Source: Segetibacter sp. (GTDB lineage: Bacteria; Bacteroidota; Bacteroidia; Chitinophagales; Chitinophagaceae). Taken from it: a stretch of DNA of 37,058 bases. Below, piece after piece: positions 8,051 through 16,992 of the stretch. Position 1 is the first letter of the stretch, and every line of letters begins with the position of its first letter. Position numbers and translations under genes: made by a program. The notes under the pieces were generated by a model, which saw nothing but the letters and a program-made list of their open reading frames with translations, ran no database searches and was not told the origin of the DNA. Where the stretch lies: contig NZ_JAOQAH010000004.1 in the NCBI RefSeq assembly GCF_025963695.1, positions 1-37,058 on the forward strand, in the 5' to 3' direction.

Positions 8051-9258
8051 GGTTTTCATATATAAAGGTTTTGGCTTTTTCTGCGTTTGCTTTTACGGCG
8101 GCTCCTTCTTATGCGCAGTACACTTTTTTTACACCTCCTGATGCATTTGGTATTGAAGTATCACTGTCCAATACTGACCTTAAGAGAATGCCGGTAAATA
8201 GAAATTCAATTGCATCTCTTGCCGTAATTGGCGATAACATTATTGGCGGTACTGCTGCAAACGAAAAGCTGGCGCCGTACATTTTTGTTGCCTCTTTAAG
8301 TAAAAGAGAGGTGGTTGAATTGAAGGACCTGAACGAAGTTTTACCGGGGCAACGCAGCATACAATCAGGCTTTTTTAAAGCAGCGAATAATACTTTGTTT
8401 GCAGGCACAATTGCGAATAAAACGAATAATGGCTCTAATGCAAGCGGACATCTTTTACAAATTAATGTAGGATCAAACGGCAGCATTAAGGTGGCAGATT
8501 TAGGTACTCCTGTGGCAGGCGAAGGTGTGTTTGCTTTAACCGGCAACAGTAACACAAGTGTGTTGTATGGCATCACGTATCCGTCGGGTATTTTCTTTAG
8601 TTACAACATAGGCTCAAAAGCATTTAAGACTTATAAAGACGTTGCTGTAACGGCTGCAGATTTAAAGGTGTTGAAGAACGAATTTCACATGCAGCCCGAG
8701 GAATACTTAGGCGCTTCTCTCGCTGTAGACAACAAAGGTTTGGTATACGGAAGCCGCTCGGTTAATAAGTTGTTCTACTTTGATCCTGCTGATGAAAGTT
8801 TTCATACGGTTTCCAACATTCCTGAAGTTTGGGGACGTCGTAGCCTTGGTAGGGTAGAAGCGTGGGCGAAAGCGAACGACGGTACCCTGTATGGTGGCAA
8901 TGCCGGCGATGGTCAATTGTTTAGTTTACAGCCAGGCACCAATACAGTTAAAAATTTGGGTAAGCCTATAATGATGAACCGGTTGAGAGGTTTAAGCTTT
9001 GGAGCGGACGGAAAACTCTATGGCATTGCCGGAGCGCTGCCTGGGTATGCGCATTTGTTTAGTTATGACGAAAAAACTGAAGGTTATAAAGATCTTGGTA
9101 ATCCGCAATTTAACTTAAAAGCACCTGGCATTGAGCAAGGTATCGACTGGAGAGGTTTTCAATTGCGAACAATTACTGCATCAGAGGATGGAAAATATAT
9201 TGTAATGGGCGAAGATGAATCTTTAAGTCAATTACTCATTTTTCCCGTAGGAAAGTAA
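8047..9258 (+). CDS. Second secreted beta-propeller-like protein
   Basis: A 403-residue exported protein with a signal peptide ending near residue 23 (PSYA then QYTFF). Blade-like repeats include VLYGITYPSGIFFSYN, GLVYGSRSVNKLFYFDP, GTLYGGNAGDGQLFSL and GKLYGIAGALPGYAHLFSYD, each with an LYG core followed by a sheet strand, indicating a six- or seven-bladed propeller. It starts within the stop codon of the previous propeller gene (4-base overlap). The shared LYG blades suggest the two are distant paralogues. No signature of a polysaccharide lyase or lactonase is clear to me. It is probably an accessory binding protein or enzyme of the same glycan system. Confidence 0.78.
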   Translation: MRFSYIKVLAFSAFAFTAAPSYAQYTFFTPPDAFGIEVSLSNTDLKRMPVNRNSIASLAVIGDNIIGGTAANEKLAPYIFVASLSKREVVELKDLNEVLPGQRSIQSGFFKAANNTLFAGTIANKTNNGSNASGHLLQINVGSNGSIKVADLGTPVAGEGVFALTGNSNTSVLYGITYPSGIFFSYNIGSKAFKTYKDVAVTAADLKVLKNEFHMQPEEYLGASLAVDNKGLVYGSRSVNKLFYFDPADESFHTVSNIPEVWGRRSLGRVEAWAKANDGTLYGGNAGDGQLFSLQPGTNTVKNLGKPIMMNRLRGLSFGADGKLYGIAGALPGYAHLFSYDEKTEGYKDLGNPQFNLKAPGIEQGIDWRGFQLRTITASEDGKYIVMGEDESLSQLLIFPVGK

Positions 9259-9330
9259 TCTCTTTCCTGCACCAAATTAAACGTAGTCTTCTCATTGGCT
9301 CTTTATTAAAAAATTAGCGGTATTTGAATT

Positions 9331-11256
9331 ATGATGAAAACATTTGCCATCTTATTATCCCTTGTATTAGTGCTGGGCGAGTCAAAAGCCAACGATAGCA
9401 TTCCGGGTTGGAGCATCTCTATCTTGCCATCTTCGGTTCGTATTGATCCTTCAACACATCGCGTGTATGATCAGCCTTATGTAGCAACAAATGCAAAGAG
9501 TATGACCGCTGAGTCGTTGCTCGAAAGTAACTGGGTGTATAACGGCAAAGTGGCTTCGTTGCAAGCTGCAAGAGGCGAATATGTTTCGTTTCAATTGGTG
9601 TTAACCAATAAAACTTCAACGCCTTTAAAAAATATTGAAGTTCACATGAAACCTTTTAAAAATAACAGCAGCGACCTAAGAATTCTTCCTGAATTGTTTT
9701 TAGAATGGGCGGTAGAAGTGAAATCGCCAAGTACTGGTTATCCGCGCGCTGCTTTAGGTACCGGCTGGTATCCTGATGCACTAATTCCCTTCAAATACAT
9801 TCAGCCCGGAAACCAATCCCTGAGTGTAAATGCCTGGGTGTATCCTTTGCAACTTCCTGATTTTAATAATCGTATTGATCAGCAGAAATCGTTGATTGTT
9901 TGGGTAGATCAATATATTCCTTTTGAAAAAGCTGCAGCTAAAAGCGGTGTGTATTCAACAAACATCTCCGTTGCTATCGAAGGGGTTACCAAATCTATTC
10001 CTGTTGAGTTAAACGTTTTAGATTTTGCCATTCCCAATGAGAATTTGCTGAAGGCGAGTTTACAACACGAAGGTTTTGTAAGCAGCATGAACGAAAAAGC
10101 TGAACTGGAAATTTACCAGTTGATGAAGAGAAACAGGATTGGTGTAATGGACCCAACCTACAAGCCCGAAATGAAGAAGGTTGGCAAAACGGTGGTGGTT
10201 GATTGGAAGAAGTTTGACGCCCGCCTTAAAAAATATTTAACCGGCGAAGCTTTTACCAAAGCACATGGTTATGAGTACGGTCCCGGATATGGAACTCCTA
10301 TAGAAACTTTTGCATTGCCATTTGATGTGTACGGCAAACACCACACCCCAGGCTGGCCTGATGTGGGTAAACCGGATGTTGAACGTAAACCTGAAAACAG
10401 GGCAGCGTATGTAAATGTGGTGCGCAGTGTAAGAAGCCATGTGCAGCCATTGATCAACCCAAAGACAACTGATGTAACTGTTTACTTAAATGGGTTGGAC
10501 GAATCGTATTTCCCGGAGGCATGGGATAGGATGGCTTATTATGGAAAATTATTTAAGAAAGAATATCCTGAAGCGGAATTTAGAGTAGACGGTGCTTATA
10601 CAGATACTGCTATGGCGGTAATTGAAAACGCTATTAGCTCATGGGCGGTTCATACCATCGAGTTTGATGAGAACAGGTTTAATAAGTATAGCAAAATGGG
10701 CATTAAAGAATGGTTGTACGGACCAATGATCTACGAAAGTAAGGTGAACAGTTGGGTGGGTAGTACAACGTTTACCGACCTGCCGTTGGTGAATGATCGC
10801 GCTATTAGCTGGAGTGCATGGAAGTATAAAGCGCACTCCTGGTTAAGCTGGGGCATAGGTGCTGGTTGGAAAGCCGGCTGGTACGATCCTGAAACCTGGA
10901 AGAGCGCTAACGATGGTGGAAACGCAGACGGCTACGACGAAAAGAAAATGAACGGAAATGGAATGTTGATATATGCACCGGGAATAATACCAAACGTATC
11001 GGGTGCATGTCCTTCTATCAGGCTGAAAACAATGCGTGATGGTGTACAGGAATACGAGTATATGAAGATGCTTTCTGGGATTGATAAAAATGACAAACGG
11101 GTAAGCAGTATCGTAAACAACGTAATCAATAGACCCTTTGGAGATAATGCCGTTGGCAATTTGGATGTTTGGAGCTACGATCCCCAAAAGTGGGATGACA
11201 GCAGAAATCAATTGGGGGAGCTTATAAACCAGGCTATAAAAAACGTACGCAAATAA
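9331..11256 (+). CDS. GH123-type glycosidase (DUF4091 C-terminal domain), secreted
   Basis: A 641-residue protein (or 640 from the adjacent ATG at 9334) with a signal peptide of about 20 residues. Residues about 50-230 form a beta-rich N-terminal domain (ARGEYVSFQLVL). A TIM-barrel-like region follows, and the C-terminal third matches DUF4091, with WSWGIGAGWKAGWYDP-like and SIRLKTMRDGVQEYEYMKML segments. GH123 enzymes are beta-N-acetylgalactosaminidases that use a neighbouring Asp-Glu pair in substrate-assisted catalysis. Here an Asp-Glu pair sits at residues 390-391 (NGLDESYF), a plausible catalytic pair. Together with AgaS, NagA, PfkB kinase and aldolase this points to release of GalNAc from glycoconjugates. 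Many DUF4091 proteins are uncharacterised, so the substrate is inference. Confidence 0.8.
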   Translation: MMKTFAILLSLVLVLGESKANDSIPGWSISILPSSVRIDPSTHRVYDQPYVATNAKSMTAESLLESNWVYNGKVASLQAARGEYVSFQLVLTNKTSTPLKNIEVHMKPFKNNSSDLRILPELFLEWAVEVKSPSTGYPRAALGTGWYPDALIPFKYIQPGNQSLSVNAWVYPLQLPDFNNRIDQQKSLIVWVDQYIPFEKAAAKSGVYSTNISVAIEGVTKSIPVELNVLDFAIPNENLLKASLQHEGFVSSMNEKAELEIYQLMKRNRIGVMDPTYKPEMKKVGKTVVVDWKKFDARLKKYLTGEAFTKAHGYEYGPGYGTPIETFALPFDVYGKHHTPGWPDVGKPDVERKPENRAAYVNVVRSVRSHVQPLINPKTTDVTVYLNGLDESYFPEAWDRMAYYGKLFKKEYPEAEFRVDGAYTDTAMAVIENAISSWAVHTIEFDENRFNKYSKMGIKEWLYGPMIYESKVNSWVGSTTFTDLPLVNDRAISWSAWKYKAHSWLSWGIGAGWKAGWYDPETWKSANDGGNADGYDEKKMNGNGMLIYAPGIIPNVSGACPSIRLKTMRDGVQEYEYMKMLSGIDKNDKRVSSIVNNVINRPFGDNAVGNLDVWSYDPQKWDDSRNQLGELINQAIKNVRK

Positions 11257-11268
11257 TTCTTGTCAGTA

Positions 11269-12621
11269 ATGCTAATCTCTAAAAAAACACATACGGCGGT
11301 TTTAACCCTGCTGTTGACAGGCTCATTGTTTACTTCCTGTGGTTCTGGTAGTACGAATGTTGTTGTGAAACCGGTTGAAATAGATAGTACATTACTTAAT
11401 CCGGGTCGTGGTTTTACATCTACCGGTAATACGTTTAACGAAAACCTTGGTAACAGGGTACACCCGCTTTGCGGCGTAAGTCAGCAACGATTTTACTGGG
11501 ACCAGTTAGAGCCTGAGGAAGGTAAAATAAACTATGCACTTATTGACAGTGTGCTTGCAAAATCTGTACGTAATGGGCAAATGCTCAACTTTAGAGTAAT
11601 GAGCCAGAATACGGATATGAAAGTGCCTGAATGGGCATTAAAGGCCGGCGTAAAATCTCCCTTTTACGATAATCCGGTTTTTATAGAGAAGCACATTAAT
11701 TTAATCAAGGCTTTAGGCGAACGTTATGATGGAAACCCCGGCGTTTGTTTTGTTGATATTGGCACTGTAGGTCAATGGGGCGAATGGCATATTGACCCTG
11801 ATGCAAAAGATCCTTCTAAGATCGTTTTTCCTTCAGACGAAAATGCACGGAAAATTATTGACGCTTACTTTTTGAGTTTTAAGAAAACGCCGTTGGTTTC
11901 GTTAATTGCATTTAAGCAAAAATATGGTTTTCAATATGGAACCTCCAAAGGAGCAGGCTGGCGGGCAGATTGTTGGGGCGACATGGATTCGCTTGGCTGG
12001 AACCATATGAAGGGTGTATATCCGCAAGCCTTGGATGGCGCAAATGCACACGATAGCTGGAAGAACGGGCCCATTGCTTTTGAAACCTGCTGGACCATGA
12101 ACGAGTGGTATAAGCGCGGTTGGGACTTAGATTATATTTTGAATAAAGCACTCGAGTGGCATGCTACCGGAGTAAATAATGGTACAGAAGCAATCCCCGA
12201 AGAATGGTATCCCAAGGTAAAAGAATTTGAAAAGAAGCTAGGTTATCGCTTTGTACTAAATGAGTTCTCTTATCCATCCAAAGCAAAAAAAGGTGAAGCA
12301 ATAACCTGTGCTACGAACTGGCAAAACAAGGGCGTTGCACCGCTATACAATACTTACCAGCTAGCGATACAGTTGGTGTCAAAAGCAGATAGAAGCAAAA
12401 GGTTTACCATCGCTACTGATGCAGATTTAAAAAAACTGTTTCCAGGAACTGCGGAGGTGAAATCAACTGTAACAATTCCTTCTGCAATCGAGGCGGGTGA
12501 ATATGAAGTTGAACTTGGAGTTGTTGCACCTGGTACAAAAAAGCCCGCTATCCAATTGGCTATAGCAGGCAAGACAGCAGACGGATGGTATAAAATGGGA
12601 ACAATAGCAATAACAGAATAA
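11269..12621 (+). CDS. DUF4832 TIM-barrel lipoprotein, putative glycosidase
   Basis: A 450-residue lipoprotein. The ATG at 11269 is preferred over a TTG three codons upstream; it gives a lipoprotein signal with lipobox FTSC. NPGRGFTS, the sequence QRFYWDQLEPEEGKINYA and the barrel motif GTVGQWGEWH resemble DUF4832 proteins, which have glycosidase-like barrels related to GH42-like folds. A beta-sandwich follows at about residues 325-450. Acidic residues in GEWH and in FETCWTMNEWY could be catalytic, but the family mechanism is not established. It starts 12 bases after the DUF4091 gene, so the two are co-expressed and probably act on the same surface glycan. Confidence 0.78.
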   Translation: MLISKKTHTAVLTLLLTGSLFTSCGSGSTNVVVKPVEIDSTLLNPGRGFTSTGNTFNENLGNRVHPLCGVSQQRFYWDQLEPEEGKINYALIDSVLAKSVRNGQMLNFRVMSQNTDMKVPEWALKAGVKSPFYDNPVFIEKHINLIKALGERYDGNPGVCFVDIGTVGQWGEWHIDPDAKDPSKIVFPSDENARKIIDAYFLSFKKTPLVSLIAFKQKYGFQYGTSKGAGWRADCWGDMDSLGWNHMKGVYPQALDGANAHDSWKNGPIAFETCWTMNEWYKRGWDLDYILNKALEWHATGVNNGTEAIPEEWYPKVKEFEKKLGYRFVLNEFSYPSKAKKGEAITCATNWQNKGVAPLYNTYQLAIQLVSKADRSKRFTIATDADLKKLFPGTAEVKSTVTIPSAIEAGEYEVELGVVAPGTKKPAIQLAIAGKTADGWYKMGTIAITE

Positions 12622-12684
12622 GCTGTCTATAAAACTTTAATCCTTATTGCCAGCTATGTTATAAAAGTAATTTTTTGAAAATTG

Positions 12685-14652
12685 ATGAATATTGAACCAG
12701 ACATAAGAAAGCGACCATTGACAATGGAAGATCTGCAACATGTTGCCATGTTGAGCGCTGCTTCTATCTCTGCCGATGGACGTTTTTTAGCCTATGTTAC
12801 TTCTAAAGCTGACTGGAAAGAAAACACTCATATCGACTTTATTTCTGTTATAGAACTAAACACAGGCATGGAAGTAAGTGTCTGGGAAGGATCGGCTCCG
12901 CAATGGTCGCCGATTAATAATGAGATTGCTTATTTGGCAAACCACACGGGCGAGAATTATATCTGGGTAAATACTTTGGATACAGGTAAAAAAAGCCCCC
13001 TGGCACCTGTCTATGAATCACATTATTTCATGGGGCACCTCGCAGCAAAGGGTTTTGCCTGGTCACCGGACGGATCAAAGATTGCTTATGTTAGCACCAG
13101 CGCTTTTACCCAAGAAGGTGTGAGCAATGTGCATGTGATTGACAGGTTACTGTATAAAACAAAGGGTGGGCGGGGCCGACCCGTTATTACAGACAACAGG
13201 CTGTCTCATATTTGGGTGGTGTCGGTAGTTGATGGTAAAATTCAACTTGTTACTAACGGTACATTTAATGAGCATTCTATCTGCTGGTCTCCCGATAGTA
13301 CTAAAATAGCTTTCGTTAGTAACAGGTCAAGCGATGTTGATAACAACCAGTTGCATGATTTGTGGAGCATAGACCTGGTTTCCCAAAATATCACCAGGTA
13401 TACCGAAAATATCGGCACAGCTTATCTGCCCGCCTGGTCTCCAGACGGAGCTACTATCGCTTTCCTGGCAACACGCAATAAAGTTGGTACAAACGACAGC
13501 CCTGCTGAAGATACCCAGCTTTATATAGTCGGGTCAGGTGGTAGTTCTACCCGTTGCTTAACACAAGCCTTTGACCGTAGAATAGAGCAAATAAGCTGGC
13601 ATCCACAATCGCAAGAGATATATTTTACTGCAGGTAATAAAGGCACCACAGCCATTTATAAAGTTGCTGTTGACACTAACAACGTAGAACATGTTGTGGG
13701 AGAAGCAAGTCACATACTTGAGTATGCGATAAGTAAAGCTGGTGATAAGATTTGCTACATCAGTACAGATACAACACATCTTACAGAAATATTTCTGCAT
13801 GATGTGAGTTTGAATAAAAACCGCCAGATCACCGATAACAGTAATACTCTTTTACAAAAGTGCCATCTGCAGGAATCGGAAACGTTTTGGTTTAAAAGCT
13901 TTGACGACCTGGAGATACAAAGCTGGATAGTTAAGCCAGCGCAATTTGACGCTGAGAAAAAGTATCCGTTTATACTGGTTATTCACGGAGGGCCGCACAA
14001 CATGTTCGGCTACGAGTTTGAAGACCGCATGCAGATATTATCAGCAAACGGGTATGGAGTCTTATTTATCAATCCCCGGGGAAGCAGTGGCTATGGCCAG
14101 TCTTTTTCCAGCGGCTGTGTTTTAAATTGGGGCGGCGGCGATTATAAAGATTTAATGGCAGGGGTAGATGCGGCAATCAGTGAAAATAGTTGGATAGATG
14201 CGGATCGTTTGGGAGTAACCGGACAAAGCTACGGCGGCTATATGACGAATTGGATCATCACGCAAACCAATCGTTTTAAAGTGGCGGTGGCCGATGGCAG
14301 CATCAGTAACCTGGTAAGTTTTGCCGGCACTTCTTTGTATCATTCTCTCATTGAGTCTGAGTTTAACGGTAGCGCCTACGATAATTTTCCACTGCTTTGG
14401 CAATGGTCTCCCTTGCGAAATGTAAAAAATGTTACCACGCCCACATTGTTTTTACACGGCGAGGTTGATAACGAAGTGCCTGTATCGCAGGCAGAAGAAA
14501 TGTACATAGCCCTAAAAAAATTAGGCGTTGAAAGCAGGCTTGTCCAATACGTTGGTGAAGGCCACGGATGGAGGCCGGATCTAAAGCCATTGAACCGGTA
14601 TGACCTGCTAACACGCACAGTTGAGTGGTTCGATAAATATTTGGCCGAATGA
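12685..14652 (+). CDS. S9-family prolyl-oligopeptidase-type serine peptidase
   Basis: A 655-residue serine peptidase. The first in-frame ATG at 12685 is used rather than the TTG just before it. Residues about 20-370 form a beta-propeller with TolB/PD40-type repeats (AWSPDGSKIAYVS, CWSPDSTKIAFVS, AWSPDGATIAFLA). The C-terminal alpha/beta-hydrolase domain carries GQSYGGYM with nucleophile Ser515, Asp595 in HGEVDNEVP and His627 in GEGHGW, a complete triad. There is no signal peptide, so it probably acts in the cytoplasm as an acylaminoacyl- or dipeptidyl-type peptidase. Its presence in a sugar locus could mean that short glycopeptides are imported and trimmed. It may also be unrelated cargo. Confidence 0.9.
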   Translation: MNIEPDIRKRPLTMEDLQHVAMLSAASISADGRFLAYVTSKADWKENTHIDFISVIELNTGMEVSVWEGSAPQWSPINNEIAYLANHTGENYIWVNTLDTGKKSPLAPVYESHYFMGHLAAKGFAWSPDGSKIAYVSTSAFTQEGVSNVHVIDRLLYKTKGGRGRPVITDNRLSHIWVVSVVDGKIQLVTNGTFNEHSICWSPDSTKIAFVSNRSSDVDNNQLHDLWSIDLVSQNITRYTENIGTAYLPAWSPDGATIAFLATRNKVGTNDSPAEDTQLYIVGSGGSSTRCLTQAFDRRIEQISWHPQSQEIYFTAGNKGTTAIYKVAVDTNNVEHVVGEASHILEYAISKAGDKICYISTDTTHLTEIFLHDVSLNKNRQITDNSNTLLQKCHLQESETFWFKSFDDLEIQSWIVKPAQFDAEKKYPFILVIHGGPHNMFGYEFEDRMQILSANGYGVLFINPRGSSGYGQSFSSGCVLNWGGGDYKDLMAGVDAAISENSWIDADRLGVTGQSYGGYMTNWIITQTNRFKVAVADGSISNLVSFAGTSLYHSLIESEFNGSAYDNFPLLWQWSPLRNVKNVTTPTLFLHGEVDNEVPVSQAEEMYIALKKLGVESRLVQYVGEGHGWRPDLKPLNRYDLLTRTVEWFDKYLAE

Positions 14653-14686
14653 TATAATGTAAATAAAGGGTAAAAGCCGGTGGAAA

Positions 14687-14742
14687 TTTTTGAAGCCAGG
14701 CAGGTTGCTACTATGGTACATCGTTGCGTCGCACTCTTGTAC
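14687..14742 (+). repeat. Dispersed intergenic element, copy 3 (GCG subtype)
   Basis: T-run at 14687-14691, middle GCCAGGCAGGTTGCTACTAT and the conserved 21-base core at 14722-14742, identical to copies 1, 2 and 8. It lies in the 158-base gap between the S9 peptidase and the DMT permease. Confidence 0.85.
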
Positions 14743-14810
14743 CAGTGTAGCATTGTTCGGCAGGAGCAACAATAGCATAACAAACAACAGGATTATTTTA
14801 AGAAAGCAAT

Positions 14811-15746
14811 ATGCAAAAAACGAGATCATGGATGAGTTTTGTTGTTATACATGTGATATTCATGGGTGCATGGGGAGCACTTATTGAGCTTCCGGAAAAA
14901 AACGGCTTTCCTGCTACGCTGGGTTATGTTGTGTGGTCACTTACTATGATACCAGCAACTATTGTAGCACTCGTTATCAACAAGTGGAAGCTGGACTATG
15001 ACAGAAGGTCTATCATATTTGGATGCCTGGCTGGTTTTCTCGGAGCTATAGGACAGCTGGTACTGTTTTTTACTTTGAAGATTGCGCCGGCATACATTGT
15101 ATTTCCTATACTGTCTTTAACACCTGTTGTTACAATTCTTCTTGCTGTTTTGTTTTTAAAAGAATCCACAGGATTGATTGGTTGGATCGGAATAGCAATA
15201 GCGGTTTTAGCCATATTTCTCTTATCCTATATGCCATCCGGAAGTTCAGAAACCTCGGGTTATTTATGGATACTGTTTACCATTATACCGCTGGTAGCAT
15301 GGGGTGCGCAGGGTTTCGTTATGCGCTTTGCCAATGAGAAGATGAAGGCCGAAAGTATTTTCTTTTACATGGCCGTTAGTTCCATTGCACTTATACCGGT
15401 TGCGTTGTGGATGACCGATTTTTCAAAGCCTATTAACTACGGTTTAAATGGACCTTACCTGGCAGCAGGGATACAAATATTAAATGCATTTGGTGCCCTT
15501 TGTCTCGTATATGCTTTTCGCTATGGAAAAGCCATCATTATAGCACCCATGACAACAGCGTTATCTCCCGTACTCACAGTGGTTATATCCTTAATCATTT
15601 ATTCGGTTGTGCCCCATCCTTTAATCATAGCAGGAATAGCTTTAGCCATTTTATCCGCTTTGTTAATGGGAAATGCAGAGTCTAAAATGGAAAAGAAAAG
15701 TAATATTAAAGTAGCAGAAGCTGCTATGATCAATGAAGTAAAATAG
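14811..15746 (+). CDS. DMT/EamA-superfamily permease, putative sugar transporter
   Basis: A 311-residue integral membrane protein with about ten hydrophobic segments arranged as two EamA-like halves. The first half ends near SLTPVVTILLAVLFLKE and the second near MTTALSPVLTVVISLI, the equivalent TM4-TM5 boundaries of each repeat. A short charged tail (KMEKKSN) closes it. Members of this superfamily export or import small metabolites, and the GRP/RhaT-type branches move sugars. The gene is 13 bases upstream of the AgaS-like gene and therefore in the same operon as the amino-sugar catabolic enzymes. An inner-membrane importer for the released monosaccharide is likely. The symporter at 23400 is an alternative or second route. 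Confidence 0.85.
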   Translation: MQKTRSWMSFVVIHVIFMGAWGALIELPEKNGFPATLGYVVWSLTMIPATIVALVINKWKLDYDRRSIIFGCLAGFLGAIGQLVLFFTLKIAPAYIVFPILSLTPVVTILLAVLFLKESTGLIGWIGIAIAVLAIFLLSYMPSGSSETSGYLWILFTIIPLVAWGAQGFVMRFANEKMKAESIFFYMAVSSIALIPVALWMTDFSKPINYGLNGPYLAAGIQILNAFGALCLVYAFRYGKAIIIAPMTTALSPVLTVVISLIIYSVVPHPLIIAGIALAILSALLMGNAESKMEKKSNIKVAEAAMINEVK

Positions 15747-15759
15747 AATCTTAAGAGTT

Positions 15760-16992
15760 ATGCCATATCTACAATTCAAACAAGAAGAGATTGAGGAAAA
15801 AGGGGGACTGCATACAGCCCGCGAAATTGAAGGGCAGCCGGTTCTTTGGCAGGAAGTATACAATTTGATCCTTTCACAAAAACTGTGTATCCAAAAGTTT
15901 CTGTCCCCGTTGCGTGCTAATGCCGACATGAGAATTATATTAACTGGTGCCGGTTCTTCTGCATTTATAGGAGAAGCTTCACAGGGAATTGTTCAGGCAA
16001 ATACGCAGAGAATAACGCAGGCCATAGCCACCACCGACCTTATAACACATCCTCAACTGCATTTTTTAAAAGAAATGCCCACATTGCTGGTGTCGTTCGC
16101 AAGGTCTGGTAATAGCCCTGAAAGTCTTGCAGCAGCTAAGCTGGCTGACGAATATTGTGATAATGTTCTTCACTTCGTCATTACTTGTAACAAGGATGGC
16201 AAACTGGTGCAAAACCATCTTCCAAATGCTTATCATCTGATACTGCCCGAAAGAGCTAACGATAAGAGTTTGGCGATGACAGGAAGCTTTACAGCAATGC
16301 TCTTGTCTGTTATTCTAATCTCTAAAATTGATTTGTTAGAGACCCTCGAGCCTGCGCTAAAAGTGCTGATAAATGAAGGCAGAGACTTAATTGGAAGGCA
16401 TTTGCCAAGGATAAAAGCCATATCAGAACAGCCTTATGAAAGAGTTATCTTTTTAGGCTCGGGTCCGTTATTAGGGGTAGCAAGAGAATGCCATTTAAAA
16501 TTGCAGGAGTTAACAGATGGAAAAGTTATTTGCAAGCATGACTCCTTCCTTGGTTTCCGGCATGGACCACGAGCGGTTATAAACGAAGGGTCACTGATTG
16601 TGTATTTATTCTCGGGCGATGAACATGTTCTTTTGTACGAGCGGGATTTGTGTTTGTCTATTGATGCTGATGCAAGGAATATACCTACGATTAGTTGTAA
16701 CCATTATATAGAAAACCTGAAAAATTCGGTGCTCGACGTCACATTTTCAGAACCTGCCGGTTCTTCAAATGAGCTTGCATTTATCAACGCAACATTGGTT
16801 GGGCAGTTACTAGGTTTTTTTCATTCGATATACCTTGGATTGCAGCCCGATAATCCTTCAGTATCCGGGTCTATTAGCCGGGTTGTTCAGGGGGTTACTA
16901 TTTATCCGGATCCCGCCACATGTCTCGCAGACAGCCGCGTTTCTAGTTGGTGTAACAAGCATTCCGAAGAGCAAACTTGCAAAGTGTTATGA
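15760..16992 (+). CDS. agaS: AgaS-type SIS-domain ketose-6-phosphate isomerase/deaminase
   Basis: A 410-residue tandem SIS-domain protein. Features of AgaS include the N-terminal GGLHTAREIEGQP, a sugar-phosphate loop GAGSSAF starting at residue 63, TTDLITHP, FARSGNSPES with Ser116 and Glu121, and LGSGPLLGVARECHLKLQEL with DSFLGFRHGPRA in the second domain. AgaS converts galactosamine-6-phosphate to tagatose-6-phosphate and ammonia in bacterial GalNAc/GalN pathways. It is 13 bases after the permease, and its TGA overlaps the ATG of the kinase (16989-16992), so stoichiometric expression with the next two enzymes is likely. It is slightly longer than enterobacterial AgaS (about 384). This is the strongest single marker that the locus handles galactosamine derivatives. 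Confidence 0.92.
   Translation: MPYLQFKQEEIEEKGGLHTAREIEGQPVLWQEVYNLILSQKLCIQKFLSPLRANADMRIILTGAGSSAFIGEASQGIVQANTQRITQAIATTDLITHPQLHFLKEMPTLLVSFARSGNSPESLAAAKLADEYCDNVLHFVITCNKDGKLVQNHLPNAYHLILPERANDKSLAMTGSFTAMLLSVILISKIDLLETLEPALKVLINEGRDLIGRHLPRIKAISEQPYERVIFLGSGPLLGVARECHLKLQELTDGKVICKHDSFLGFRHGPRAVINEGSLIVYLFSGDEHVLLYERDLCLSIDADARNIPTISCNHYIENLKNSVLDVTFSEPAGSSNELAFINATLVGQLLGFFHSIYLGLQPDNPSVSGSISRVVQGVTIYPDPATCLADSRVSSWCNKHSEEQTCKVL

Noticed and set aside
8109..8576. 155-codon antisense frame inside the second propeller gene
   Set aside because: It is a shadow of a well-supported secreted protein; low-complexity composition and no start context.
14376..14887. Frames on both strands around repeat copy 3 (14376-14783 -, 14608-14829 -, 14690-14887 +)
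   Set aside because: They share the same SATQRC/ASHSCT repeat-derived peptides and overlap the S9 peptidase end or the DMT permease start out of frame.
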